64,000 bases of DNA. Origin: Planctomycetota bacterium. GTDB taxonomy: Bacteria > Planctomycetota > Phycisphaerae > Phycisphaerales > SM1A02. Below, one piece after another: positions 8,196-16,064 of the stretch (positions are counted from its first letter, which is position 1; each line of letters begins with the position of its first letter). The position numbers and the translations under genes are program-made. The stretch covers positions 1 to 64,000 of the forward strand of contig JACZRS010000010.1 in the NCBI GenBank assembly GCA_022574595.1, in the 5' to 3' direction. The notes beneath the pieces are model-generated. The model searched no databases. It was not told the origin of the DNA and worked only from the letters and a program-made list of their open reading frames with translations.

Positions 8196-8579
8196 ATGAC
8201 AACTTTCGCAGGCATGGTCGTAATATGCTCAGGCCTCTTTCTGGTAGGCCTGGCGGTTTCGATAATGGTAATCCCAACGCGCGTAAAGCTATTCTTAAAT
8301 AGCTTCGCAAGTTCAGCGCGTGCGCACTACATTGAACAGGGATTGCGCCTGATCTCCGGCGCTGCGTTCATCGTCTTCGCACCCCAGATGCAGTACTCGA
8401 CCGTATTTAGGGTTTATGGTTGGGTCTTAGCCTTGACCGCAGCAGGTCTGTTCCTTATTCCGTGGCGATGGCACCAAAGATTCGCAGAATGGGTAATACC
8501 ACTAGCGATTAAATATATTAAGCTTTTTGCGCTGGGCGCCTTCGCGCTAGGTGTGTTCATTCTTTATGCGGCCTTTTAG
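8196..8579 (+). CDS. Small four-TM membrane protein, unknown function
   Basis: A 127-residue, very hydrophobic protein with four likely membrane helices (about residues 3-25, 48-64, 74-92 and 105-126). Short basic loops contain WRWHQRFAEW and the sequence RVKLFLNSF. It belongs to the type of small multi-pass proteins that proteobacteria and planctomycetes share; I cannot name the family. The ATG lies only nine bases after the core of repeat copy R4, so the repeat sits where its leader and ribosome-binding site would be, and no Shine-Dalgarno sequence is visible. It has no obvious partner. Confidence 0.65.
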   Translation: MTTFAGMVVICSGLFLVGLAVSIMVIPTRVKLFLNSFASSARAHYIEQGLRLISGAAFIVFAPQMQYSTVFRVYGWVLALTAAGLFLIPWRWHQRFAEWVIPLAIKYIKLFALGAFALGVFILYAAF

Positions 8580-8610
8580 TGCTGGTGTGAGGGTTTTCTT
8601 TTATCCGTTT

Positions 8611-8773
8611 CGCCCGTTTTTTAGTGCAGGGACGGAGTCAGGATTACGGGTTTAGGGTCCATTGACTCAAAACTAGGCATTACCCTTGTATTCCAGGGTT
8701 TTGGAGTGGCTAGGGATCCCGCCCAACTGTTCTTGATATATAACTGATCTGTCTTTGCGCGGAGAGGTTTTTC
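8611..8773 (+). repeat. Structured repeat element, copy R5 (degenerate)
   Basis: CGCCCGTTTTTTA at 8611 matches the P3 region. After a ~100-base insertion of unrelated sequence, GCCCAACTGTTCTTGATATA (8721-8740) matches the core and its lead-in. A weak hairpin ends in TTTTT. P4 is gone. This is the most diverged copy. Confidence 0.5.
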
Positions 8774-8865
8774 TATTATGGGGGCAGCATGATATTGACT
8801 CGGTTATACTAATCTATTAATTGACGGTTAGTTTGCAAACTGAAACTGACAGCACGGGTAATTTC

Positions 8866-9606
8866 ATGCCACTACCACCCAAAGATCACGTATTGATCGA
8901 AATTCGACAAGAACTACGCAGCATAATCCGGTTACACGATGATTTGTCGAAACCGCTCTCTCGTTTCGAGACAATACCTGGCCGCCCCGATGGAACTCCG
9001 CGGCATTATATTATGTTTGACATGAATCCGCGCCGTATCGTAAATGGGCTGCGAATAAGTCCAAAAACAATAAGTCTTCCCAATGAGCGAATTCGTGATT
9101 CATTCTTTCATTATGCCAAGGCTATCTGGCACTTAAAAGACCGTCTGGTAATATGGGCGCAGGTTACGGGAATTGCTCGCGATCTTAAAAATGCAAAGAG
9201 CCTGATCCACGCTATTCCCGGTGGCTGCCTTGAATTGCGGATTTGTACAGATCTAGCAAACAAAAAAAAGCACATGCAGAATCAAAACCGATCCGGGCTC
9301 AAACCTGATTTGAGCGAGGTCCAATTTGATACTAGCAAATGCGTTCCGATAGAACTGTACTTTGATGGAGCTACGAAGCAACAAGAGATTCTGGTCACTA
9401 TTCCGAGTCCTATTGGCTACAGTCTCAATGTCATTACCGATCCCGATCAAACTGTTTTTGGCAACGCAATTGAAGTGATGAAAACTGGCTTCAATTCATG
9501 GTTACCGTTAATCGACGACATGGAAGTGCTCGCAGATGATAATCCGGAGACACAAAGCCTTTTGCGTATCCTTTTCCCTGGCAAAACAACTTGTTACTCA
9601 AAGTGA
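8866..9606 (+). CDS. Unknown accessory protein with a DLANxxKH motif
   Basis: 246 residues from the ATG at 8866; an in-frame TTG at 8821 is the alternative start. The middle contains FFHYAKAIWHLKDRLV (about residues 82-97) and LRICTDLANKKKH (about 125-137). This H-LKD ... C-DLANxxKH pattern recurs in accessory proteins of unknown function and suggests an all-helical fold; relation to HEPN proteins is speculation. The C-terminal part has an FDGATKQQEI stretch and looks like a beta domain. Its upstream region (TATACT at 8805 and ~40 bases after it) resembles that of the OLD-type gene next door, which begins 120 bp later, so the two may be co-regulated or form a pair. Confidence 0.6.
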   Translation: MPLPPKDHVLIEIRQELRSIIRLHDDLSKPLSRFETIPGRPDGTPRHYIMFDMNPRRIVNGLRISPKTISLPNERIRDSFFHYAKAIWHLKDRLVIWAQVTGIARDLKNAKSLIHAIPGGCLELRICTDLANKKKHMQNQNRSGLKPDLSEVQFDTSKCVPIELYFDGATKQQEILVTIPSPIGYSLNVITDPDQTVFGNAIEVMKTGFNSWLPLIDDMEVLADDNPETQSLLRILFPGKTTCYSK

Positions 9607-9728
9607 GAAAGTAAATGGGACGGGGAGTTTTCTTTCGCGAAAGTTGCCGTTGGCCCCGCTATACTGAATTGTTAAATCAACCGTTCGTTAGAATACGAGA
9701 CTGAATGGGATATATCCGAGGAGTACAG

Positions 9729-11327
9729 ATGGATGTAGAAATCACGGTCAAGAATTATCGATGCTTCGCTGACGAAAAGCCAGCGGTATTCGTTTTGCGC
9801 AGCAACAGCTTTACTGGATTTGTGGGTGTAAACAATTCTGGCAAATCCTCGCTACTCAAAATGTTTTTCGAGCTTCGAGATGTTTTTGCTCATCTTACCA
9901 ATCCTAAACATATCATTCGGATGGCTCGGGGTCCGGAACCATATACATTCTCCATCAAACAGCCGATTTCAGATTTGAAAGAGATCTTCCATAACGGCAA
10001 CGATCGAGATATCACGCTCGGAATTAAGATCAATCTCCCTGGGGATGGTAACGTCGAGCAGGTGACGGAACTGCGCATTACCATTCCTCGAAATCAAAAC
10101 ACGTTCAACATTGAGTTCCCCTCAATCCAACGGGAGGAATTACTCGACAACACAATATACAGTGACTGGTTTATCAATGTACGACCCAAGCAGCGCAATC
10201 AGGCACCGTCAAAATACAGCTTGGAAGATCTCTGTGATGCGATGCTTGTTCTTTCGAAAGCGATGTACATTGGCGCGTTCCGCAATGCAATTAATATCGG
10301 CACGAATGAGAGTTACTTCGACATCCAGATCGGCGAGAGCTTTATAAAACAATGGAAAAGATACAAGACAGGCCGTAGTACAGATGAGAATTTGGCGGCT
10401 ATCCAATTGCAAGCGGATATCACGACGCTATTCGGTTTCGATTCTCTTGAGATTAACCCGACGGAGGATGACAAGAGCTTACACTTGATCATAAACGGCA
10501 AGCCATTCAAACTCGCCGAAGTCGGCGGCGGGATCGCTCAGTTCATCGTGGTTTTGGCAAACGTCGCCGTCAACAAGCCGTCAATCGTATTGATAGATGA
10601 ACCAGAGTTGAGCCTGCATCCGACGCTACAAATGGACTTCTTAACCACGATGGCGTCACTCGCAACGGAAGGTGGGGTTGCCTTCTCCACGCACAGCTAT
10701 GGCTTGGCACAAGCGATGGCCGACCGCACATATTCGGTACGGATGAATGACGGTGGGAGCGAAGTCAGAGATTTTGAAAGAACGGCAAAGTTGTCAGAGC
10801 TTCTAGAGGGGTTAACGTTTTCGGGCTACCGGGAGTTGGGCTTCGAGGGTGTGTTGCTGGTCGAGGGCAGGACAGATGTTAAGGTTTTTCAACAGTTCCT
10901 GCGGATGCACAATAAGTATCATCGTTTTGTGATCATTGCCCTTGGTGGCGACTCTGGAATAACGGAGGACAATGAAATTGAGCTAGAAGAAGTCAAACGC
11001 ATTTCAACCAAGGTGGCCGTAGTTATTGATAGCGAAAAGAAATCGGAAGGTGAACCGATTGCGGAATATCGTCAAAAATTCAAGACTATGTGCGAGAGTA
11101 TTGACATCCCTTGCACGATCTTGAAACGGCGGGCGACCGAGAACTACCTTGCGCAACACGCTATCAAGCGAATCAAGAGCGAAAAGTACAAGAGACTAGG
11201 CGATTTTGAGTTATTAGCGGATGCCAAGTTTAGCTGGGGCAAGAATGATAACTGGCGCATTGCAAGGGAAATGCAGCCGCAGGATTTGGAAGGCACTGAC
11301 CTAGGCGAGTTTCTGGCCAAGCTGTAA
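9729..11327 (+). CDS. OLD-type ATPase with TOPRIM nuclease domain
   Basis: 532 residues from the ATG at 9729, chosen because GAGGAG lies just upstream; an ATG at 9705 is in frame. The N-terminal ABC-type ATPase has a Walker A GVNNSGKSS (about residues 33-41) and a Walker B with SIVLIDEPELSLHP (about 285-298). The C-terminal TOPRIM domain shows GVLLVEGRTDVKVF (about 373-386) and VAVVIDSEKKSEG (about 427-439). This order is that of OLD (overcoming lysogenization defect) nucleases, DNA-cleaving ATPases that act in several phage-defence systems. No UvrD-like helicase follows, so this is not Gabija, and no reverse transcriptase is near, so it is not a retron effector. It may work alone or with the unknown gene 120 bp upstream. 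An antiviral role is inference. Confidence 0.88.
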   Translation: MDVEITVKNYRCFADEKPAVFVLRSNSFTGFVGVNNSGKSSLLKMFFELRDVFAHLTNPKHIIRMARGPEPYTFSIKQPISDLKEIFHNGNDRDITLGIKINLPGDGNVEQVTELRITIPRNQNTFNIEFPSIQREELLDNTIYSDWFINVRPKQRNQAPSKYSLEDLCDAMLVLSKAMYIGAFRNAINIGTNESYFDIQIGESFIKQWKRYKTGRSTDENLAAIQLQADITTLFGFDSLEINPTEDDKSLHLIINGKPFKLAEVGGGIAQFIVVLANVAVNKPSIVLIDEPELSLHPTLQMDFLTTMASLATEGGVAFSTHSYGLAQAMADRTYSVRMNDGGSEVRDFERTAKLSELLEGLTFSGYRELGFEGVLLVEGRTDVKVFQQFLRMHNKYHRFVIIALGGDSGITEDNEIELEEVKRISTKVAVVIDSEKKSEGEPIAEYRQKFKTMCESIDIPCTILKRRATENYLAQHAIKRIKSEKYKRLGDFELLADAKFSWGKNDNWRIAREMQPQDLEGTDLGEFLAKL

Positions 11328-11354
11328 AGGCATCCGTACAGGCAAGAAAAGGAA

Positions 11355-11383
11355 ACGGGAGTCGTTTTTTCTCGGGTGGAGTT

Positions 11384-11389
<6 letters not shown>
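11355..11389. repeat. 35-bp direct repeat, left copy
   Basis: Matches 15672-15706 in the same orientation with one mismatch in 35 (ACGGGAGTCGTTTTTTC, then GGGTGGAGTTTGTTGC); weaker similarity extends ~15 bases further left. Its last bases, GTTGC, run directly into 16S rRNA sequence. Confidence 0.85.
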
Positions 11390-11801
<412 letters not shown>

Positions 11802-11886
11802 GATTTCCTTAGACTCGGCAAAGATCAAATAAGCAGTTAGCTTTCAGCTTATAGCTCTCAGCTAGAAGCAGTTGGCTTTCTGCCGA

Positions 11887-12110
11887 TCTCCCTTTGGGAG
11901 ACCCATCAATGGAATTTTCCATTGATTAAACAACTCGCAAAGGGCTGGAGCAATCCAGACCGAGTATGTCAGCTCACCCTCGCCCATATAAGTGGCACGG
12001 GCGTCTCGCCCGTGTTCATGATGGATAGTCGCAGAGTAATCTGCGACGATGTCGAACCCAACTGTTTCTTTATATATCAAAGCCCAGGGACTTTATGTCC
12101 CTGGGCTTTC
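11887..12110 (+). repeat. Structured repeat element, copy R6 (complete, strongly covarying)
   Basis: Starts 92 bases after the 16S fragment. A TCTCCC/GGGAGA hairpin is followed by P1 as in R1, and P2 CTGGA/TCCAG with a GCAA loop (GAAA in R1). P3 has entirely new bases: CACGGGCG/CGCCCGTG (11996-12014). P4 is GTCGCAGA-GTAA-TCTGCGAC (12028-12047), again eight paired bases around a GNRA loop. The core GATGTCGAACCCAACTGTT is unchanged, and a terminator with a new stem ends the copy. Confidence 0.78.
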
Positions 12111-12113
12111 TTT
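12079..12113 (+). terminator. Terminator of repeat R6
   Basis: AAAGCCCAGGGA (12079-12090) pairs perfectly with TCCCTGGGCTTT (12098-12109). The T-rich tail is interrupted (CTTTAT), so it may be weaker than the other copies; it could work in both directions because the stem begins with AAA. Confidence 0.7.
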
Positions 12114-12188
12114 ATGCGCGGGGAGATATTTGCCATCAGCGCCTATCGGACATGCTCATGGCATAATTCGGGTGTGTATTTTCTCTTT

Positions 12189-12225
12189 ATTTTGACGTTT
12201 TGACGTTTTGACGTTTCGACGTTTT
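12189..12225. repeat. TGACGTTT octamer repeat; left arm of a 23-bp inverted repeat
   Basis: Four copies of an eight-base word (three TTTTGACG, one TTTCGACG). Bases 12198-12220 are the exact reverse complement of 15761-15783, beyond the far end of the ABC-3C operon. Confidence 0.8.
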
Positions 12226-12228
12226 CCC

Positions 12229-12288
12229 ATCGAACCCAACTGTTTCTTTATATTCAAACGGCCCTGCGCTCACGCGCAGGGCCGTTTT
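12229..12288 (+). repeat. Structured repeat element, copy R7 (3' end only)
   Basis: Core TCGAACCCAACTGTT plus its lead-in and a terminator; P1-P4 are missing and octamer repeats stand in their place. The terminator stem is CGGCCCTGCGC/GCGCAGGGCCG (12259-12284) with loop TCAC and four Ts. Confidence 0.72.
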
Positions 12289-12305
12289 CAATGGGGGTGA
12301 GGCTA

Positions 12306-12333
12306 CAGGAGTCAGGAGTCAGGAGTAAGGGGT
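12306..12333. repeat. GGAGTCA heptamer tandem repeat
   Basis: Three near-perfect seven-base units (AGGAGTC, AGGAGTC, AGGAGTA). This is the same heptamer class seen as short tandem repeats between genes of cyanobacteria and planctomycetes. Confidence 0.6.
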
Positions 12334-12550
12334 GGAGTAATCAGCTATCCGCGGTCAGCAAAAGAGGATCTTATTAACTTTTTCTCCTGTGTGAGGGCCT
12401 TTCTTATCCCAATATCACGCTCCTAAGTAGAGCTTCTTCAATTTACAATCTACTCAGCTGCACTAATCTGTAACATTGGTATCATGCGTCTACGATGTGA
12501 TATGCTTAATCTTCTACGATGTATGCAACCTTATTGGATCGGACTTACGC

Positions 12551-13516
12551 ATGGATCCCGCTTGCAAACTGATTGCCAGAAAGATGTTCATGCTCTGTGT
12601 TCTTCGGGCAAAGGGTGCTGAATACCAGCTACTTTTTGAACGAGTCATGCAATACAGAGAGCCGAAGTTTGTTCCAATAAAACCTTATGGGAAGATCGGC
12701 GACCGTGGCAACGATGGTTATATCCCATCAACAGGTATTTATTTTCAGGTCTATGCACCCGAAGAACCGGCAGCACCGCGCAATGTAGTAACCGCAGTAG
12801 AGAAGGCTGCAGAAGATTTCAATAAACTCCTTGAGCATTGGAGCGAATCAGCTCCCGTTCAAGGATATCGCTTCGTCTATAACGATAGATACTATGGGAG
12901 CCCACAGCCTGTCGAAATGGCTCTTGCGACCATTCGTAACAACCATGATGTTGACGCATCTGTGTTCCTCGCAAAGGATTTGGAGAATGAAGCAATGGAA
13001 CTTGATGACGACCAGCTGTTTGCAATCCTCGAAGCTCCGATTCCAGAAGCAAACCTGCTCGCATCCATCGACTTCAGCGTGCTTCGCGATGTAATAGATT
13101 ATATACTCAAAACCAAGAGCCCAGTAACTGCTTCTAATCTAAAGGCACCAGTGTTTGAAGAGAAGATCGCGTTCAATGGATTGACTAGTGTTGTAGCAAA
13201 CCTACTTACAGGCGGATCATACCAAAGCGATGCTATAACAGATTATTTCTCTAAGAACTCGACCTTCGCACGACAGCAGCTTCGCGATGAGCTTGCTTCT
13301 AAATACATGGAATCAAAGACGAGAATTAAGAAACTTACAGATGAAGACCTTAAAGCTGGAGATCTAGTGTTTTTTGATCTATTGGAACTGATCACGCCCT
13401 GTGGAGCAGAGATGACGCAATCGCAGCACGCTGTTGCACAGGAAGCAGCGATCGTAGTAATGGCTTTCTATTTTGAGGCTTGCGACATTTTCGAGGACCC
13501 TAATGCTATTGCCTGA
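12551..13516 (+). CDS. ABC-3C system, nuclease-like effector component
   Basis: 321 residues from the ATG at 12551 (MDPACKLIARK); earlier in-frame starts would add an unlikely 25-residue leader. The N-terminal part has PYGKIGDRGNDGY (about residues 45-57) and, after a turn, YFQVYAPEEP (about 64-73). This acidic-then-Q-x-Y pattern matches the restriction-endonuclease-like domain at the front of ABC-3C effectors. The rest is helical and probably binds the other two components. ABC-3C (ABC three-component) systems are conflict operons made of an effector, a small middle component and an SMC-like ATPase that triggers the effector. The next gene starts 14 bp before this one ends, which indicates translational coupling. 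Family placement rests on motif and operon order. Confidence 0.78.
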   Translation: MDPACKLIARKMFMLCVLRAKGAEYQLLFERVMQYREPKFVPIKPYGKIGDRGNDGYIPSTGIYFQVYAPEEPAAPRNVVTAVEKAAEDFNKLLEHWSESAPVQGYRFVYNDRYYGSPQPVEMALATIRNNHDVDASVFLAKDLENEAMELDDDQLFAILEAPIPEANLLASIDFSVLRDVIDYILKTKSPVTASNLKAPVFEEKIAFNGLTSVVANLLTGGSYQSDAITDYFSKNSTFARQQLRDELASKYMESKTRIKKLTDEDLKAGDLVFFDLLELITPCGAEMTQSQHAVAQEAAIVVMAFYFEACDIFEDPNAIA

Positions 13517-13751
13517 AAAACACATCTGTCTTGCGGAATCAATACTAGGCTTAGGTGCCTTCATTATCGAGCAGCTAGATAGAGCCCGGTCCGTTGATCA
13601 GCTTCATGATCGTGTTTCTGAAGCGTGTGAAGGTCCCGAACTCCCTGCATACCATGATTTCGACTCGATCCTCCTTGCCGTACTTTTCCTGTTTTCAATC
13701 GGTGCGGTTGAAATGACTAACACCGGGAGCATTCGCCGATGCGCCTCCTGA
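13503..13751 (+). CDS. ABC-3C system, middle component
   Basis: 82 residues from the ATG at 13503. It opens MLLPEKHICLAESILGLGAF and ends with AVLFLFSIGAVEM, the layout of the small middle component of ABC-3C operons (the MC6 group is closest by eye): LLP.KHI..., a first helix, a Trp/Leu-rich linker region and a final LLF.IGAIE. In these operons the middle component is thought to connect effector and ATPase. It overlaps the upstream gene by 14 bp and the downstream gene by 13 bp, so the three proteins are made together. The short length is normal for the family. Confidence 0.78.
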   Translation: MLLPEKHICLAESILGLGAFIIEQLDRARSVDQLHDRVSEACEGPELPAYHDFDSILLAVLFLFSIGAVEMTNTGSIRRCAS

Positions 13752-15481
13752 AATTGTCAGCGAACAAGTCATCCTTCCGTACGGTTACCTTCAACCCTAC
13801 GGGCCTATCGGTTGTTGTGGCGGAGCAGAAATCTGATAGATCTTCGCGAACTAAAACTTACAACGGGGTCGGAAAATCGCTGCTGCTCGAGTTACTCGGC
13901 TACTGTCTGGGGTCGAACAAAAGGGCCGCATTTGAAAGGCATCTTAAAGGTTGGGTATTTAATTTGTCTGTAGAGATTGAGGGTACAACGCACAATATTT
14001 CCCGGAGTGCCGACAAACCCAAAGAGATCACCCTCGATGGAGACGAAATCACTCTGCCGAAGCTTCGATCTTTCCTCGAAGACGCCTTGTTTGAAGTAGT
14101 ACCGAATATCGATTTTATATCGTTCAGATCAATCATACAACGTTTTATTCGCTCAGGCCGCAGTGCTTATGTCGATTTCTCGTACGCAAGTGAGGGAGAA
14201 AACAAGAAGCCTTACGGCGCGATGCTCCGAAGCGCATTCTTGCTCGGACTTGATCTCAATCTCGCGCGTAAGAAATACGATCTACGAAACCGGAAAACTA
14301 AGCTCAAAGATACAATGAAACAGTTGGAAGAGGAGCCACTATTCGCTGAACTAATGGCGCAAGGCACCGTTGACATCGAACTAGCTGCACTGGTTGAACG
14401 TGTCGCAAAATTGCAGCAAGACCTAGCGTCGTTCCGAGTCGCTGAGGACTATTATGAGATTGAACTAGCTGCCGACGAAATCAAACGCGATCTTAATCGA
14501 GTTCGCCGAGAGACGATCAAACTTAATGGCGCGATAGCGCAAATAGATCGGAGTCTTCAAAGCAAAGGCGATCTGCCGCCTGAACGTGTCTTTCAACTTT
14601 ATAAGGAGGCGCAAGCTGCACTGCCTAGCTCTCTCCAGCATAAAATCGAGGAGGTCATTGCATTCCAGCAGGATCTTCAAAAAAAGCGAGTTTATCGTCT
14701 TACAAAAGAACGCCAGCGACTCAACCATGAACTTTTGGAGCAGCAAGGGAAAGTGAAGTTAACCGGAGATCGGCTCGACCAAAAGCTCAAGTACCTTAGT
14801 GAGCATAAGGCGCTGGATGAGTATGTTGGCGTTACTGGTGAATTGGCAGAAGTTCAGCTAAGGGTTGCAAAGTTAGAAGCATCTAGGGCACTTCGTAATA
14901 AGGTGGATCGTGAATTATTGACAATTGATCGAGATCTTGCAGAAGAGAACATTCGGACAGACGATTACTTGCAAACGGCTAGCGCCTTGATCGATGAGGC
15001 AAGCGCTTTGTTCCGGTCCTATGGCCGGGAATTGTATGGCTCACGTACCACCGGTCTTTCTATAACTAACGATTCGGGAGACAACCAGCAGAGGTATCAA
15101 ATTGAAGCACACATCAGCTCAGACGCCGCAGAAGGTATCAACGAGGCAAAGATCTTTTGCTATGACATGACGATTCTCGTGCTTCATCGGGGCCACCGAT
15201 CCCAGTTTTTAGCACACGATAGCAGCTTGTTTGGGCCTATTGATCCGCGACAAAGACTAGCGATGATTCAAATAGCTGACCGAGTGAGTCGAGAATTCGG
15301 TATGCAGTACATTGCGATGCTGAATTCTCACGATATTACATCAATTAAAGAGCAGACCGATCTAGAAAGTGAGGAAAGCGATCGACTATTTGGTAATAAT
15401 AGTGTAGTGCTACGACTCACCGATGGATCACCAAGAGATAAGCTTCTCGGCATCGATGTAGATATGGATTACACAAAATGA
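13739..15481 (+). CDS. ABC-3C system, SMC-like ATPase (DUF2326 type)
   Basis: 580 residues. The N-terminal half-ATPase has the loop YNGVGKSLLLELLGYCLG (Walker A, about residues 41-58). A long coiled-coil with many charged heptads follows (about 180-440), and then the second ATPase half, with FLAHDSSLFGPIDPRQ (about 493-508) and EFGMQYIAMLNSHD. This is the architecture of the DUF2326/SMC-like ATPase of ABC-3C systems and of RecN/SMC relatives. It probably senses invading DNA or DNA ends and licenses the effector encoded two genes upstream. All motifs look intact and no frame damage is visible, so the three-gene operon is probably functional. Confidence 0.85.
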   Translation: MRLLKLSANKSSFRTVTFNPTGLSVVVAEQKSDRSSRTKTYNGVGKSLLLELLGYCLGSNKRAAFERHLKGWVFNLSVEIEGTTHNISRSADKPKEITLDGDEITLPKLRSFLEDALFEVVPNIDFISFRSIIQRFIRSGRSAYVDFSYASEGENKKPYGAMLRSAFLLGLDLNLARKKYDLRNRKTKLKDTMKQLEEEPLFAELMAQGTVDIELAALVERVAKLQQDLASFRVAEDYYEIELAADEIKRDLNRVRRETIKLNGAIAQIDRSLQSKGDLPPERVFQLYKEAQAALPSSLQHKIEEVIAFQQDLQKKRVYRLTKERQRLNHELLEQQGKVKLTGDRLDQKLKYLSEHKALDEYVGVTGELAEVQLRVAKLEASRALRNKVDRELLTIDRDLAEENIRTDDYLQTASALIDEASALFRSYGRELYGSRTTGLSITNDSGDNQQRYQIEAHISSDAAEGINEAKIFCYDMTILVLHRGHRSQFLAHDSSLFGPIDPRQRLAMIQIADRVSREFGMQYIAMLNSHDITSIKEQTDLESEESDRLFGNNSVVLRLTDGSPRDKLLGIDVDMDYTK

Positions 15482-15515
15482 TGGGAAACGAAAAGGGACT
15501 CGATCTCATTTCTCC

Positions 15516-15656
15516 CTACTTCTTCAAAACCCGATTTGCGATCTTTTCTAGGTGGTAGCGTGCCCAATTGCTCAACGGCCGCCCCTCAGCTTTCGCGGCT
15601 TGGCGTAACAAATCTAGTTGCTTCTTAGTGAGGCGAACTTTTTTCTCTTTATCGCC
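15516..15656 (-). pseudogene. Remnant of a small ribbon-helix-helix-like protein
   Basis: The last ~46 codons of a minus-strand frame read KVRLTKKQLDLLRQAAKAEG and then RPLSNWARYHLEKIA. This is the strand-helix-helix pattern of small CopG/DUF1778-like antitoxins, which bind DNA as dimers. No start codon precedes it in a sensible place: upstream of GDKEKK the frame runs into the 35-bp repeat and other intergenic repeats for ~90 codons. The 5' end was therefore probably removed when the repeat region formed. No toxin gene is adjacent. Confidence 0.5.
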
Positions 15657-15671
15657 AGGGAAGATAAGGTG

Positions 15672-15706
15672 ACGGGAGTCGTTTTTTCTTGGGTGGAGTT
15701 TGTTGC
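15672..15706. repeat. 35-bp direct repeat, right copy
   Basis: Same orientation as 11355-11389, one mismatch in 35. The two copies bracket the 16S fragment, repeats R6/R7 and the whole ABC-3C operon (4.3 kb). Confidence 0.85.
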
Positions 15707-15723
15707 AGCAGTGGGGGGAGGAG

Positions 15724-15884
15724 AAACGTCGCAACCGAAGGTACCCGCGCATGCGGCAATGTCGAAACGTCAAAACGTCAAAATTAAGAGAGTCTTGAGT
15801 CCCGCCTTGGCGGATTCCGAGCAACCTGAGGGGTGAGTCTTGGAAAGAAAACGTCGCAACCGAAGGTACCCGCGCATGCGGCAA
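15724..15884. repeat. Two copies of a 36-bp repeat
   Basis: AAACGTCGCAACCGAAGG followed by TACCCGCGCATGCGGCAA occurs at 15724-15759 and 15849-15884 without a mismatch. GTCGAAA follows one base later in both. The GCGCATGC part is self-complementary. Confidence 0.85.
15761..15783. repeat. Right arm of the 23-bp inverted repeat around the ABC-3C operon
   Basis: Exact reverse complement of 12198-12220 (TTTTGACG words). The arms lie about 350 bp before and 280 bp after the operon. Confidence 0.8.
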
Positions 15885-15907
15885 GGTCGAAAAATAGTCT
15901 TGAGGTG

Positions 15908-15960
15908 TGAGTCTTGAGGCATGAGGCATGAGGCATCAGCTATCAGCTATCAGCTTTCAA
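15908..15960. repeat. GAGGCAT and CAGCTAT heptamer repeats
   Basis: Tandem seven-base words: GAGGCAT three times, then CAGCTAT twice and one CAGCTTT. They belong to the short tandem heptamer class; related AGCT words are at 11834-11870. Confidence 0.65.
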
Positions 15961-16064
15961 CTCATGACTCCCGCCATGGCGGATTCCGAGCAACCTGAAA
16001 CCTAACTTCTATTATCTCCGTGGCTCTCCGTGGCCCTCCGTGTTTCAAAATCCCCCTTTTTCCC

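Noticed and set aside
9729-11327. Gabija or retron effector
   Set aside because: The OLD-type gene has no UvrD-like helicase downstream and no reverse transcriptase nearby.
12189-12225. CRISPR array
   Set aside because: Octamers are directly adjacent with no spacers, and no cas genes are present.
15516-15929. 137-residue minus-strand protein
   Set aside because: Its first ~90 codons are translated intergenic repeats; only the last ~46 look like a protein, listed as a remnant.
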